Origin: Deltaproteobacteria bacterium
Lineage (GTDB): Bacteria > Bdellovibrionota > Bdellovibrionia > Bdellovibrionales > JAMPXM01
DNA: 64,000 nt
Reading direction: 5' to 3'
Assembly (NCBI GenBank): GCA_017302795.1
Contig: JAFLCB010000002.1
Coordinates: forward strand, 124,001-188,000
Positions 26,058-35,091 of this stretch are shown here, in pieces; positions within the stretch are counted from its first letter, which is position 1, and each line of letters begins with the position of its first letter. A program made the translations under genes and the position numbers. Under the pieces are notes generated by a model. The model saw nothing but the letters and a program-made list of their open reading frames with translations, made no database searches and was not told where the DNA came from.

Positions 26058-27332
26058 TTAGAAAGTAAGATTGCCGTGGAGAATCCGAACAGACTCCACG
26101 CGTTGAGATTGACTTACCAAATAAGTCAAACTCATTGGGCTCATGAAGATCGAGTGGACCTCGATCGCAGATTTTTTAAGTAGATCCACTTGGCGCTTAG
26201 CGAGGTCCGATGTGTAGGTGCCCTGGCAAGTGACTGTGACAGTGGACAGGGCCTCAGTGGCAACTTGCACCTTTTTGGGGCTCGCAAAACTAATTGCAGA
26301 GAGCGCACGTGCCTGTGCCTCGAGGGATTCAGTCGGCGACGTGAAAAGCACGGATGTAGCGGAATTTGATTCTTGCGTGACATTCAATATTTGCGGAAGG
26401 GGAAGCCCTTGAGATGTTAAGGTACTGTTGATTGCGCCTAGGGCTTCTGGCACCGACGTCGAAAGAAATGTGATCCGCCGAACGTCAGCGTGAGAATTAA
26501 CGGAAATCGTGCGGTCATTTTCGAATGAACTATTTTGCATAATAAACTCCGTCGGATTGTCACCGGTTACAAGGGTGCCGCGATCTAACTTCGCGTCATC
26601 GAAATGGGCAAGTCCCACCCGCAGTGGAACTTTGTGGGTCAATGCGAGTTCGACGCTGCGGTAGTGAAGCACTTTGGCACCCCAAAATGTCATGTCCAGC
26701 AGTTGGCGATGGTTGAGATTTTCTAGAAGTCTTGCATGGTCTGTTGGCCCCAAGGCCTTCGGATCGGCGGACATCACGCCGGGTACTTCTTTGAGAATGT
26801 CGCAACGTGTGGCATTAAATGCCGCAGCCATGGCGACGGCCGTTACATCAGTTCCTCCGCGTCCAAGCGTAGTGATCTCCTTCGTAATTGGAGACACTCC
26901 CTGAAACCCGGCCAAAATAACTACGTTCCCCTTGTTGAGTTCTTCCTGCACACGAATGGATTTAATATCGATGATTCGCGCGTTCGAGTGAGTTTCGTCC
27001 GTAAATAGACCAGCTTGCGAGCCTGTGAAGCTGATCGCTTTCGCTTCTTTCAGAGTCGAGTTGAGTGCGTCGGTCAGCGCCATTGAAAATAGCGACATCG
27101 AGACACGTTCGCCAGTCGACAGAAGCATGTCCAATTCTCGACGATTGGGTTGATGACTGACGGAATAAGCAAGCTTGAGCAAGGCATCAGTTGCAGAGCC
27201 CATTGCGCTGACAACAGCGATCACATTAGTACCCGAGGCACGGAGTCTCGCGACTCGACCCGCAGCCGCGCGAATATGTTCGGGCGTCGCGAGGCTCATG
27301 CCGCCAAATTTTAATACAATGAGAGGGCGCAT
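26058..27332 (-). CDS. lysC: aspartate kinase
   Basis: Phosphorylates aspartate in the first step of lysine, threonine, methionine and diaminopimelate synthesis. The N-terminal LKFGGMSLATPE carries the nucleotide-binding KFGG motif, with Met where KFGGTS usually has Thr. GRGGTDVTAVAMA and CDILKEVPGVMSADPK form the catalytic core. The C-terminal 150 residues are a divergent ACT-domain pair (about 280-424) that normally binds lysine or threonine as feedback inhibitor. Length 424 is normal. It stands 45 bases upstream of the binding-protein gene. Confidence 0.93.
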   Translation of the reverse strand: MRPLIVLKFGGMSLATPEHIRAAAGRVARLRASGTNVIAVVSAMGSATDALLKLAYSVSHQPNRRELDMLLSTGERVSMSLFSMALTDALNSTLKEAKAISFTGSQAGLFTDETHSNARIIDIKSIRVQEELNKGNVVILAGFQGVSPITKEITTLGRGGTDVTAVAMAAAFNATRCDILKEVPGVMSADPKALGPTDHARLLENLNHRQLLDMTFWGAKVLHYRSVELALTHKVPLRVGLAHFDDAKLDRGTLVTGDNPTEFIMQNSSFENDRTISVNSHADVRRITFLSTSVPEALGAINSTLTSQGLPLPQILNVTQESNSATSVLFTSPTESLEAQARALSAISFASPKKVQVATEALSTVTVTCQGTYTSDLAKRQVDLLKKSAIEVHSIFMSPMSLTYLVSQSQRVESVRILHGNLTF

Positions 27333-27365
27333 AGACTTGTTTTACCTGGTCTGATTCTGGCCTGC

Positions 27366-28673
27366 TTACTGAGTCACAGTTTCGCTTTGGTTCAAGAACA
27401 TTGCTACCGCAGAACGCGACCCTTTGGGTATTCGAATTCGATGGGACTTTACATCTCTTGGTATGAAGCCCTTTAAAAGCTCGGGATTAAGTTCGGTCAG
27501 CGATCGCTCGCTGACCCCAAGGTGGTTGGCAAGATTGATGAGGTCTGTACCGCCTGGAGCATTATAAAACTCGAAGGCAAACGGTACGTGAAATTCGAGA
27601 TCTCTGAACCCGTACAATGCAGGGGCCTTGGCAATTAACATCGCAGCCAACATTTTGGGGACATAGTTTCTAGTTTCTTCGGGAAGTGCGCCGCGGTCAG
27701 CAAGGTCCCAAAAGCTATTGGTTTTATGACGTTTGATAAGGCGGCGAACACCGCCCTCTCCCATGTTATAGCTTGCTGCCACCAGGTACCATGATCCGAA
27801 CTGCTCAAAAAGGTCCGCCATGTACCCAATAGCTGCTTTCGTCGCCTTTTCGTAATCGCGGCGCTCGTCAATCCACCAGTCGACATTAAGTCCATAACGT
27901 TCGCCTGTTGGAGCGATGAATTGCCACATTCCCATGGCGTTAGCGTGACTAACAGCGCTTGAAGAAAAACCGCTTTCAATCATTGCAACGTAGGCGATGT
28001 CAGTCGGAAGGCCCTCGCGTTTGAGCTCCGATTGGATATAGGGAATGTAACGCGTTGAACGTTCTAGCCAGCGCCGAAAAGAGGATCTGCCAGTCGTCTG
28101 AAAGTACCGAATCCATTTTCGTACCCGGGCGTTGTAGGTAACTGGAAAATCAAAAATGAGATGAGCCTCGTTGAGCTTATCTTTCTTTGATTTCCCGCTG
28201 GGGTTTTCTGCGACCGTCACGGTTTCGTCGGCAGCTTTTATTCCAGTCGAGAAAGCGGGAACCTCAGGGCTAAGGGTTCTGAAGCGACCGCTGCCCTTCG
28301 GTTCAAAGGCCGCGGTAGCCCGGTTGGGTGCTGATCCACTTTCTTCGGGCGGAGCTTGTTGAACAGTTTCGGCGAGCGATATGGCCGTCGATTCTGAGCC
28401 AGCGGGTGCGGAAGCATTCGGCGCAATAGCATCTGACGCCGATTCGCTTTTCACGTCAGCGGGTTTCAGGTTTTTAACAGGACCGCGCTTCAAGTCCGTT
28501 TTTTTTGTTTTGCCAGGGCGAAAAGAAGATTCTCGCTGATGAGTAGTTGCACAGCCATTGATGAGGACGAAAGTCAGGATCAGGCAAGCAACCGAAAAAA
28601 CGCGACGGAATGGGAACGACAGCCGGTCGATCCAAGCAGAGTAGACGGACGTTTCGAATTCGTTGTGGGTCAT
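27366..28673 (-). CDS. membrane-bound lytic transglycosylase, MltD-like lipoprotein
   Basis: The product is 435 residues from ATG 28673, chosen because AGGGG lies about 6 bases upstream; a longer frame reaches 28730. The signal peptide ends in a lipobox LINGCATT. A low-complexity linker leads to an SLT domain with catalytic Glu in AMIESGFSSSAVSHANAMG, then MWQFIAPTGERYGL and AASYNMGEGGVRRLI. A single LysM-like module follows (DLINLANHLGVSERSLTELN to HRIRIPKGS). It probably cuts peptidoglycan at the outer-membrane face. It is divergent from the flagellar operon; a role in opening the wall for the flagellum is possible but unproven. Confidence 0.9.
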   Translation of the reverse strand: MTHNEFETSVYSAWIDRLSFPFRRVFSVACLILTFVLINGCATTHQRESSFRPGKTKKTDLKRGPVKNLKPADVKSESASDAIAPNASAPAGSESTAISLAETVQQAPPEESGSAPNRATAAFEPKGSGRFRTLSPEVPAFSTGIKAADETVTVAENPSGKSKKDKLNEAHLIFDFPVTYNARVRKWIRYFQTTGRSSFRRWLERSTRYIPYIQSELKREGLPTDIAYVAMIESGFSSSAVSHANAMGMWQFIAPTGERYGLNVDWWIDERRDYEKATKAAIGYMADLFEQFGSWYLVAASYNMGEGGVRRLIKRHKTNSFWDLADRGALPEETRNYVPKMLAAMLIAKAPALYGFRDLEFHVPFAFEFYNAPGGTDLINLANHLGVSERSLTELNPELLKGFIPRDVKSHRIRIPKGSRSAVAMFLNQSETVTQ

Positions 28674-28876
28674 CCTGACCCCTTTCTTCGCTGGACTGTC
28701 TAGGTAGTCTAGCGGGGCTTCGGTAAGCAAGTCTACCTACAAGTCCAGCCAAAGTTTGATTTCGGCGTTTCGCCAATGATGTGTTCTTGGCGCTGCTTTC
28801 GTCTAGCGGAAATGGCGAAAACAAATTTATCGCTCGCGGAAACCTTGAGTCGAGGAAAGGTCTAGGAAGTTTCCAG

Positions 28877-28892
28877 TGGCACCACGCTTGCT
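28877..28892 (+). promoter_or_regulatory. sigma-54 type promoter of the flgF operon
   Basis: TGGCAC-N5-TTGCT matches the -24/-12 consensus in sequence and spacing. It sits 63 bases before the flgF start in the divergent gap, so it probably drives flgF and the rod/ring genes after it. An enhancer-binding activator (FlgR/FleQ type) would be needed, but none is in the window. Confidence 0.75.
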
Positions 28893-28954
28893 TTTCTAAA
28901 TGGTTGTGATCGGCCGATTTGTGTTCGGTAACTCGACCAACGTCAGGAGGACGA

Positions 28955-29749
28955 ATGAGCAAAGGAATTTTCACGGCCGTTAGCGGGGCCATCGCTCAAT
29001 CAGCAAAACTGGATACGGTTGCCAACAACCTCGCTAACGTCAACACGACGGGCTTCAAACGGGATGGTCAACTGTTCCGCGAATACCTGACCTCCTACAA
29101 CAAGGAACCGGGTGCGATCGAAGCACCACGGGTGCCTGCTTCGATTGAATCTTTCTACGCGCACAATGGTGGCGATAAGTCTTACGTCGATCTCGACGGA
29201 ACGTTCTCTGATTTTTCTCAAGGTGCCGTTCGTCCGACTGGAAACAACCTAGATTTCGCTATTGAAGGTGATGGTTTTTTTGAAGTCGCAACTCCGGATG
29301 GCGCACGGTACACGCGAGCGGGAAATTTTTCGATTGATGGCGACGGGCGACTTATCACCAAACAGGGGTATCCGGTTCAACGTCAAGGCGGCGGAGAGTT
29401 TCGCCTTTCGGGCGGTGATCTGACGATTTCGACGACCGGCGAAGTTTTCGATCGCGGACAAAGTCTAGGTCAGATCTCTCTTGTGAACATCGCCAACAAA
29501 GATGCCCTGATGAAACAAGGAGCTAACCTGTTTGCATTTCGTGAGGGTCTTGATCCGCAAATGGCTCCATCCACCGAAGCCAAAGTTAGCCAAGGATTTT
29601 TGGAAGGTAGTAACGTGAATGTCATTCGCGAAATGACAGACATGATCGCTGCCACCAGGACGTTTGAAAGCACGCAAAAAGCAATTCAGGCCTACGATCA
29701 AATGAACGGCAAAGTCGTGAACGAAGTTTCGAAACTGAACCAAGGGTAA
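28955..29749 (+). CDS. flgF: flagellar proximal rod protein FlgF
   Basis: The product is 264 residues from ATG 28955 with AGGAGG 6 bases upstream. It has the rod-protein N-terminal heptad region AKLDTVANNLANVNTTGFKR, a central beta part (VDLDGTFSDFSQGAVRPTGN, IEGDGFFEV, GARYTRAGNFSIDGDGR) and the C-terminal EGSNVNVIREMTDMIAATR with RTFESTQKAIQAYDQMN. Together with the position before flgG this marks FlgF rather than FlgG or FlgE. It is the first gene of the rod/ring operon behind the sigma-54 type promoter. Confidence 0.93.
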   Translation: MSKGIFTAVSGAIAQSAKLDTVANNLANVNTTGFKRDGQLFREYLTSYNKEPGAIEAPRVPASIESFYAHNGGDKSYVDLDGTFSDFSQGAVRPTGNNLDFAIEGDGFFEVATPDGARYTRAGNFSIDGDGRLITKQGYPVQRQGGGEFRLSGGDLTISTTGEVFDRGQSLGQISLVNIANKDALMKQGANLFAFREGLDPQMAPSTEAKVSQGFLEGSNVNVIREMTDMIAATRTFESTQKAIQAYDQMNGKVVNEVSKLNQG

Positions 29750-29766
29750 GGCAAAGGTTAACCTAA

Positions 29767-30552
29767 ATGATTAAGTCACTTACAACCGCAGCAACCGGCA
29801 TGCAGGCGCAGCAAACTAACATGGATGTGATTGCCAACAACTTGGCAAACGTATCTACCACTGGCTTTAAAAAGTCGCGCGCTGAATTCGAAGACTTAAT
29901 GTATCAGACGCTGAAGGAACCCGGCGCCGTTTCCGGTCTCAACTCGATTTCTCCTACTGGCGTCCAAACTGGTCTTGGCGTTCGAACGGCTGCTATTCAA
30001 AAAGATTTTGATGTTGGCGCCGGGAAAATTACTAAAAATGCCTTAGACGTTCAAATTGAAGGGCCAGGCTTCTTTCCGATTCAAACTCCAGATGGACAGA
30101 TCGGCTATACGCGTGACGGTCAGTTCAAAAAAGATCCACAGGGTCGAATTGTCGACAAAAACGGAAATCCACTTCAACCCGAAATAGTCATCCCGCCGAA
30201 TGCGCAAGGCGTGGACATTTCCCCCAATGGCCAAGTCTCGGTCACAGTTGGAACATCGATGGTTCCACAGCCGATTGGTCAAATTCAGGTCGTCAACTTC
30301 GTAAATCCAGCTGGCTTGCGGGCGATGGGCAAAAACATCTTCATGCCAAGCGGTTCTAGCGGTCTTCCTGTGCAGGGCACGCCAGGCCTAAATGGAATGG
30401 GCGAACTTGCGCAAGGGCAGGTTGAAGCATCGAACGTCAATATTGTCGACGAGATGGTGAACATGATCACCGCTCAGCGAGCTTATGAGACCAATTCCAA
30501 AGTGATCCAGGCCTCCGATCAAATGCTTCAATCGGTAAACTCACTTCGTTAA
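29767..30552 (+). CDS. flgG: flagellar distal rod protein FlgG
   Basis: A 261-residue axial protein of the distal rod. N-terminus MIKSLTTAATGMQAQQTNMD is typical, followed by VIANNLANVSTTGFKKSRAE, FEDLMYQTLKEPGA (the FlgG-specific rod segment), and the C-terminal EASNVNIVDEMVNMITAQRA with YETNSKVIQASDQML. The length is the standard one for FlgG. It starts 17 bases after flgF. Confidence 0.97.
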   Translation: MIKSLTTAATGMQAQQTNMDVIANNLANVSTTGFKKSRAEFEDLMYQTLKEPGAVSGLNSISPTGVQTGLGVRTAAIQKDFDVGAGKITKNALDVQIEGPGFFPIQTPDGQIGYTRDGQFKKDPQGRIVDKNGNPLQPEIVIPPNAQGVDISPNGQVSVTVGTSMVPQPIGQIQVVNFVNPAGLRAMGKNIFMPSGSSGLPVQGTPGLNGMGELAQGQVEASNVNIVDEMVNMITAQRAYETNSKVIQASDQMLQSVNSLR

Positions 30553-30559
30553 AGGATAT

Positions 30560-31555
30560 ATGACCGTCATTGCGCAGGCTTTTTTCCTTATCGTAACTCT
30601 TCTAGCGGCGGCACAAGCGCGAGCTGCTGAAGTCGATCTCGTCATGGTTGTAAGGCCGGCGGTTCGCCTGGACTTCTTAAACGCTGAGCACGATCTTACA
30701 CTTGTTGAAATCGTCGATCTTGCTACCGTGCCGATCAGTCATCGCACGGAGGTCGAACGGCATTTGAAATCGGTCATTCTAACTGACCGACCTGCGATAG
30801 GAGAAGAACGTGCATTTTCTCAAGAGGGACTGGAGTCGGTGGTCGCCGAAGCGACACGGCGTCTCGAGGCGGCGGGCTACGCCGTCACCTGGCGCCTGCC
30901 GCGAAGAAGTCATATCTTCCGAATTTTAGAGTTCAATGCCATGACGGTTTTGAAGAAACTTGAAGACGAGCTTCGCTCGAAGTGCAATGGTTGCGACCTG
31001 CAGCTTCGCGGTTACGACTTTCCTCGCGAACTTACAAAGCTCGATGCAAAAGGTCTTCGGTCTTGGACCACAATGGCAAGATCCGAGCGCCCACGAGGCA
31101 GTTTTGCTGTTCCGCTACAGCTAGAATTTCACAACGGAAAAAGACAAACAGTCATGCTTTCGGGAATGGTGGATTACTGGCGTACATTGCCGGTTACTAC
31201 GCGAAGCCTAAACGCGGGCGAAAAAATTCGTGATTCTGACTTTAAGCTCGAGCGAAGAAATGTCAGTTATTCGTACGATGAGCCACCGACATTGAGTGAA
31301 ATCGAAGGATCGGTCGCTGCGCGAGGCATGCAGGCTGGAGAACCATTGATGCGCGGAATATTACGTCGCGAACAATTGGTAAAATTTGGTGACGTGGTTC
31401 GAGTTCAAGTCGGTGGCGATACGTATTCGATATCTGCAGAAGGTGTTGCACAGACCGCGGCTGCTATCGGGGAAACCGTGCAAGTTCGAGTTGGAAAAAA
31501 TAAAAAGATGATTTCTGGCATTCTCAAGGAGAAGGGTCTTGTTGAAATTCAATAG
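30560..31555 (+). CDS. flgA: flagellar P-ring chaperone FlgA
   Basis: Periplasmic chaperone that assists P-ring assembly. The 331-residue product begins with a signal peptide (FFLIVTLLAAAQARAA). The C-terminal SAF-like domain is clear: TRSLNAGEKIRDSDFKLERR, GSVAARGMQAGEPLMRGIL, and GDTYSISAEGVAQTAAAIGE with VQVRVGKNKKMISGIL. It is longer than E. coli FlgA (219). AAGGATAT precedes the ATG, 8 bases after flgG. Confidence 0.9.
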   Translation: MTVIAQAFFLIVTLLAAAQARAAEVDLVMVVRPAVRLDFLNAEHDLTLVEIVDLATVPISHRTEVERHLKSVILTDRPAIGEERAFSQEGLESVVAEATRRLEAAGYAVTWRLPRRSHIFRILEFNAMTVLKKLEDELRSKCNGCDLQLRGYDFPRELTKLDAKGLRSWTTMARSERPRGSFAVPLQLEFHNGKRQTVMLSGMVDYWRTLPVTTRSLNAGEKIRDSDFKLERRNVSYSYDEPPTLSEIEGSVAARGMQAGEPLMRGILRREQLVKFGDVVRVQVGGDTYSISAEGVAQTAAAIGETVQVRVGKNKKMISGILKEKGLVEIQ

Positions 31556-32354
31556 TTTGAAACAGCAAATAAAGCACTTGAGCATGTTCGCGTTCATGGC
31601 GATTGTCGCAACAGGTTGTGCATCGTTCAATCGCGGTGTTAAAAACCTCGTCGGCGACGATAAGCCAAAACTTGCGAAGTATTCTGATCAAGAAAATTTA
31701 AAGTTTCAGAGTGACCGTAAATATCGCCGCATGAACCGAAATAGATTTGAAGACGAAGCTGATGTCAATGCACAGGCCGGCTCGCTATGGGTCATGGAAG
31801 GCCAAGGGGCCTATCTTTTTGCACAAAATCAAACGCGTATGATGGGCGATCTTCTGAACGTGCGTGTCGAGGGAAACCCAAGACAACAACTGAGCAGTAA
31901 AGTGAAGGTCATCTCAAAGTTGTTAGATCGTCTTGAAGCTCCCCAGCGTGGTCTTGCCGGAACGCCCGTTCAGGCGGCTAAGGCTGGTGGCGCCCAGGGA
32001 GCAAATCCACCGGCGCCGCAAGCGGGCGCCGCGGGAGCGGCCGACGGTCAAGCGGCTGATCCAAATGCGACAGCTGCGGCTAGTCAGGCAGCGACTGAGA
32101 AGGCGGGGACTTTTGATCCGCGTGATCCAATTTCGACAATTCAAACAGTGCCGACGAGAATCGTTGAACAGCTGAAAGATGGAAGCTATCGCGTAAAAGG
32201 TGCTCAACCATTTATGATCGGAAAGCGTGAGTACAAAGTGATTGTCACTGGTGTGGTTCGCCCAGAGGACTTTGACGATAGCGGAATAGAGTCTTCTAAA
32301 CTTCTCGATTCGCAATTCGACATTGTCAGCTCGCGGAAGGGTTCTGCGCTATGA
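31539..32354 (+). CDS. flgH: flagellar L-ring lipoprotein FlgH
   Basis: Outer-membrane L-ring subunit, 271 residues. I take the TTG at 31539 (or the next TTG at 31542) as start with AAGGAGAAGGG just upstream; it overlaps flgA by 17 bases. The lipobox is VATGCASF. The ring domain shows GSLWVMEGQGAYLFAQNQTR, MMGDLLNVRVEGN, and the C-terminal GVVRPEDFDDSGIESSKLLD. An Ala/Gly/Gln-rich low-complexity insert of about 60 residues (about 130-190) interrupts the domain and is unusual. Confidence 0.92.
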   Translation: MLKFNSLKQQIKHLSMFAFMAIVATGCASFNRGVKNLVGDDKPKLAKYSDQENLKFQSDRKYRRMNRNRFEDEADVNAQAGSLWVMEGQGAYLFAQNQTRMMGDLLNVRVEGNPRQQLSSKVKVISKLLDRLEAPQRGLAGTPVQAAKAGGAQGANPPAPQAGAAGAADGQAADPNATAAASQAATEKAGTFDPRDPISTIQTVPTRIVEQLKDGSYRVKGAQPFMIGKREYKVIVTGVVRPEDFDDSGIESSKLLDSQFDIVSSRKGSAL

Positions 32355-33388
32355 AACAAACAGCAATAAGATTTTTTGTATTACAGCTCGGACTTCTATT
32401 CGCAGCGGCACTGCTTTCGATTTTTATCGTCCAGCCCGACGCAGAAGCGGCACGCATCAAAGATATCGCGAATGTCCGCGGTGTTCGCGATAACCAGCTT
32501 CTTGGTTATGGCGTGGTTGTTGGACTGAAGGGCACGGGCGATTCGAAAGCGGAGTTTACCAATAAGTCTATCCTCCGCATGCTCGATAAGCTTGGAATGA
32601 AAGTTGAAGACAAAGAGGTTGCTTCAAAAAATGTCGCAGCCGTGATCATCACAGCTTCACTGCCGGCGTTTGCTCGTGCGGGGAACAAGCTGGACGTCAG
32701 CGTCAACTCGATTGGCGATGCGACTTCACTAGCTGGCGGCACTTTGATCCAGTCTCCTCTTCGAGCTGCTGATCAAAATATTTATGCGGTCGCGCAAGGC
32801 GCACTTCTTGTGGGAACTGGTGCTGATATGCATCCGACTGTTGGTCGACTTCCGAACGGAGCCATCATCGAACGCGATGTCGCCGAGGACTTCACTGCTA
32901 GAAAGATGTTTCGCCTAACACTTCACAATCCCGATTTCACAACTGCCGCGCGACTTTCAAAGCGAATTAACATGGATCTTTCGGGAAAGTATGCTTCGGC
33001 CAAGGATGCTGGGACTGTGGACATCATTGTCCCCTTTTCCTACGAGGGGCGCGCAGTCGAACTTTTGGCGACGATCGAGTCGCTAGAAGTCACCCCTGAC
33101 ACGCGCGCGAAAGTGATAGTAAATGAAAAAACCGGAACCGTCGTAATCGGCGATACAGTTCGAATTTCAAAAGTTGCGATCAGCCATGGCGATCTGGCAG
33201 TCAAAGTAGATGGCTCTAAAGGAAAATCGAAAGACGGCGACCGAGTTGCAGTTTTCGATTCCGGCACAAGTGTCGGGGACTTGGTGAAGTCATTGAACCA
33301 GTTGGGCGTAAGCCCACGTGATTTGATTACGGTTTTACAGAACATAAAGGCAGCGGGTGCGCTGCAAGGTGAGCTCGAAATACTTTAA
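32351..33388 (+). CDS. flgI: flagellar P-ring protein FlgI
   Basis: A 345-residue P-ring subunit in the periplasm. After a signal peptide the mature part begins ARIKDIANVRGVRDNQLLGY, then GLKGTGDSKAEFTNKSILRM and GNKLDVSVNSIGDATSLAGG, as in all FlgI. The C-terminus has VISGDTVRISKVAISHGDLA-like motifs and LGVSPRDLITVLQNIKAAGA. Start overlaps flgH (ATGA). Confidence 0.97.
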   Translation: MKQTAIRFFVLQLGLLFAAALLSIFIVQPDAEAARIKDIANVRGVRDNQLLGYGVVVGLKGTGDSKAEFTNKSILRMLDKLGMKVEDKEVASKNVAAVIITASLPAFARAGNKLDVSVNSIGDATSLAGGTLIQSPLRAADQNIYAVAQGALLVGTGADMHPTVGRLPNGAIIERDVAEDFTARKMFRLTLHNPDFTTAARLSKRINMDLSGKYASAKDAGTVDIIVPFSYEGRAVELLATIESLEVTPDTRAKVIVNEKTGTVVIGDTVRISKVAISHGDLAVKVDGSKGKSKDGDRVAVFDSGTSVGDLVKSLNQLGVSPRDLITVLQNIKAAGALQGELEIL

Positions 33389-33703
33389 CCGCGGAGCAGG
33401 ACTTACGTGTCGGAGATTCAAGGGGGCGGGAAAGCAGCCAGAGTAAAGGCCAGCGGAAATGCCGGCGCAATGCAAAAGACCGGACTGGCCTCGACCGCGA
33501 AAGTGTTTCGATTTGAAGCAGAGGATCATAAAATAGAGAAACGGGACGCAACATGGATGTCGCGTCTCAGGGGTACGGTGGGTTGGAGTTCGTTCAACCA
33601 AGGATGGTTTAAGAGCAGAGCCGTTTCGAGCAGGAAACAGGGGCATAGAGTCAGTACGCTAGGAAAGGCGACTTCTTTAGGCTTTATCTGTGAAAGGCGC
33701 AGG

Positions 33704-34669
33704 ATGCGCATCGCTCTCCGATCCACCTACCCATTTTTTTGCGATCCGTTTTTGTTCGGCCCTTGGCCGACGTTAATACTGTGTTTGTGCTTGGCGCAGT
33801 TTTCTTTTGCCGAAGGCAATCCCTACACAAATAAACGCGACGGTCTGGCGGAAGTTGATCCAGGAGCAAAGGCTGTTTCTAGCGAAGTGGTTCGCAAGGC
33901 TCCACCTACCGAGCGCGATCCGCGAGTGATGGACGCTGCGCGAATGTACGAAAAATATTTTCTCAATCAAATGGTCAAAGCCATGCGTTCGACAGTGAAG
34001 TATTCGGATTTGCAGAAGCCAACGATGGGCGAGGAAATCTATCGCGACCAATTGGACGATCAGTATGTAGATTCATGGACCAACACTGGAGGAATCGGTT
34101 TGGCCGACATGATTCACGATGAACTTCTAGGCAAAGCGCAAATGAACAAACTGCGCCGAGAAGCGATGAAGGCTTCCAAAGGAAAAACCAGAACACCGAT
34201 GGCTCTCACGGACCGAGATGTTTTGGCTGTTCGTCGTCTTCCGACCAGTGCGGCTAACAACGGAGCCGGTCAAAACGGAGCCGGTCAAAACGGAACTTAC
34301 AGCGAAACTGTATTGGTCAGTCTCGGAAAAACAACAGTGACAAGAGCAGACGCACCGGAAACAGTCCGAAGCCCCTGGGAAGGGGAAATCGTCCAAATTC
34401 AAGTCAACCATGGAAAAGTTCTTATCGACCTTCACGTCGGCTCTAAAAAATCGGAAGGGCGCGCTGTTCAGATCGCGTTTGATGGAGTGCCATTTCACGG
34501 CACCGGCGGCGAATCTGGATCGTTGCGCGTTGGGAATCAAATTAAAGCGGGTCAGGTGATCGGTCATTTGGCGCCTCAAGCGAGAGGTATTTTGATTCGC
34601 CAGGAAGTTCCCGGGACCAAGGTCCAGGCCGAGGTAAAACCCTCGACCACAGCGGATTCTGGTCTTTAG
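33704..34669 (+). CDS. FlgJ-like rod-assembly protein with degenerate LytM-like C-terminus
   Basis: From ATG 33704 the product has 321 residues and a Sec signal peptide (PTLILCLCLAQFSFAEG). Residues about 65-140 match the FlgJ N-terminal rod-cap domain (ARMYEKYFLNQMVKAMRSTV, GEEIYRDQLDDQYVDSW, GGIGLADMIHDELL). The C-terminal 110 residues look like an M23/LytM beta fold (SPWEGEIVQIQVNHGKVLID, NQIKAGQVIGHLAPQARG) without the zinc-binding HxxxD and HxH motifs, so probably inactive. A longer frame opens at GTG 33407 (99 extra residues with unusual AGA/AGG use) that I consider less likely. It contains two copies of a 15-base tandem repeat at 34261-34290. Confidence 0.75.
   Translation: MRIALRSTYPFFCDPFLFGPWPTLILCLCLAQFSFAEGNPYTNKRDGLAEVDPGAKAVSSEVVRKAPPTERDPRVMDAARMYEKYFLNQMVKAMRSTVKYSDLQKPTMGEEIYRDQLDDQYVDSWTNTGGIGLADMIHDELLGKAQMNKLRREAMKASKGKTRTPMALTDRDVLAVRRLPTSAANNGAGQNGAGQNGTYSETVLVSLGKTTVTRADAPETVRSPWEGEIVQIQVNHGKVLIDLHVGSKKSEGRAVQIAFDGVPFHGTGGESGSLRVGNQIKAGQVIGHLAPQARGILIRQEVPGTKVQAEVKPSTTADSGL
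34261..34290 (+). repeat. tandem 15-base repeat inside the FlgJ-like gene
   Basis: CGGAGCCGGTCAAAA is present twice in direct succession and encodes repeated Asn-Gly-Ala-Gly-Gln in the linker between the two domains. In-frame copy-number change would alter only linker length. Confidence 0.8.
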
Positions 34670-34721
34670 GTCTCGTGGATTTCTGTCTCATTGTGATACA
34701 CTGTTTCTAGCGGAGGTTTCT

Positions 34722-35045
34722 ATGAAAGTCGCAAATACAGGCCCGGGAAATATCACTTCAGGTGTTGCAGGAACTCAAGCCTCGGGTGCAAAAGAAACCA
34801 CGTCAAAGAATTCCCGCTCAGCCGCAGCAGAAGCGCTCGGCGCGTCAGTTGGCAATTCGACAAAAGTAGATCTTTCGCCGCGTGCGCAAGAAATGAAACG
34901 TGTGAAAGAGATGGCGACTCCGGGCGGAGTGGATGATGCGAAAGTCGCACGTTTGCAAGCGTTGATCGACAGTGGTCAATACAAAGTTGACGCTCGGGCC
35001 GTGGCGGATAAGCTCGTCGATGAACAAATGAAAATGAACGAATAA
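34722..35045 (+). CDS. flgM: anti-sigma-28 factor FlgM
   Basis: Small protein that holds FliA (sigma-28) inactive until the hook-basal body is finished and FlgM is exported. The 107 residues end with the family signature: DLSPRAQEMKRVKEMATPGG, VARLQALIDSGQYKVDARAV, ADKLVDEQM. The N-terminal half is Ser/Gly/Ala-rich and presumably disordered. GGAGG lies 7 bases before the ATG. Its partner sigma factor is not in the window, but sigma-28 type promoters precede all three flagellins. Confidence 0.93.
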   Translation: MKVANTGPGNITSGVAGTQASGAKETTSKNSRSAAAEALGASVGNSTKVDLSPRAQEMKRVKEMATPGGVDDAKVARLQALIDSGQYKVDARAVADKLVDEQMKMNE

Positions 35046-35091
35046 GCAAACGCAGTAAAGTTAGTAGCCTCTCAAGGAAGAAAGGCGAGGA

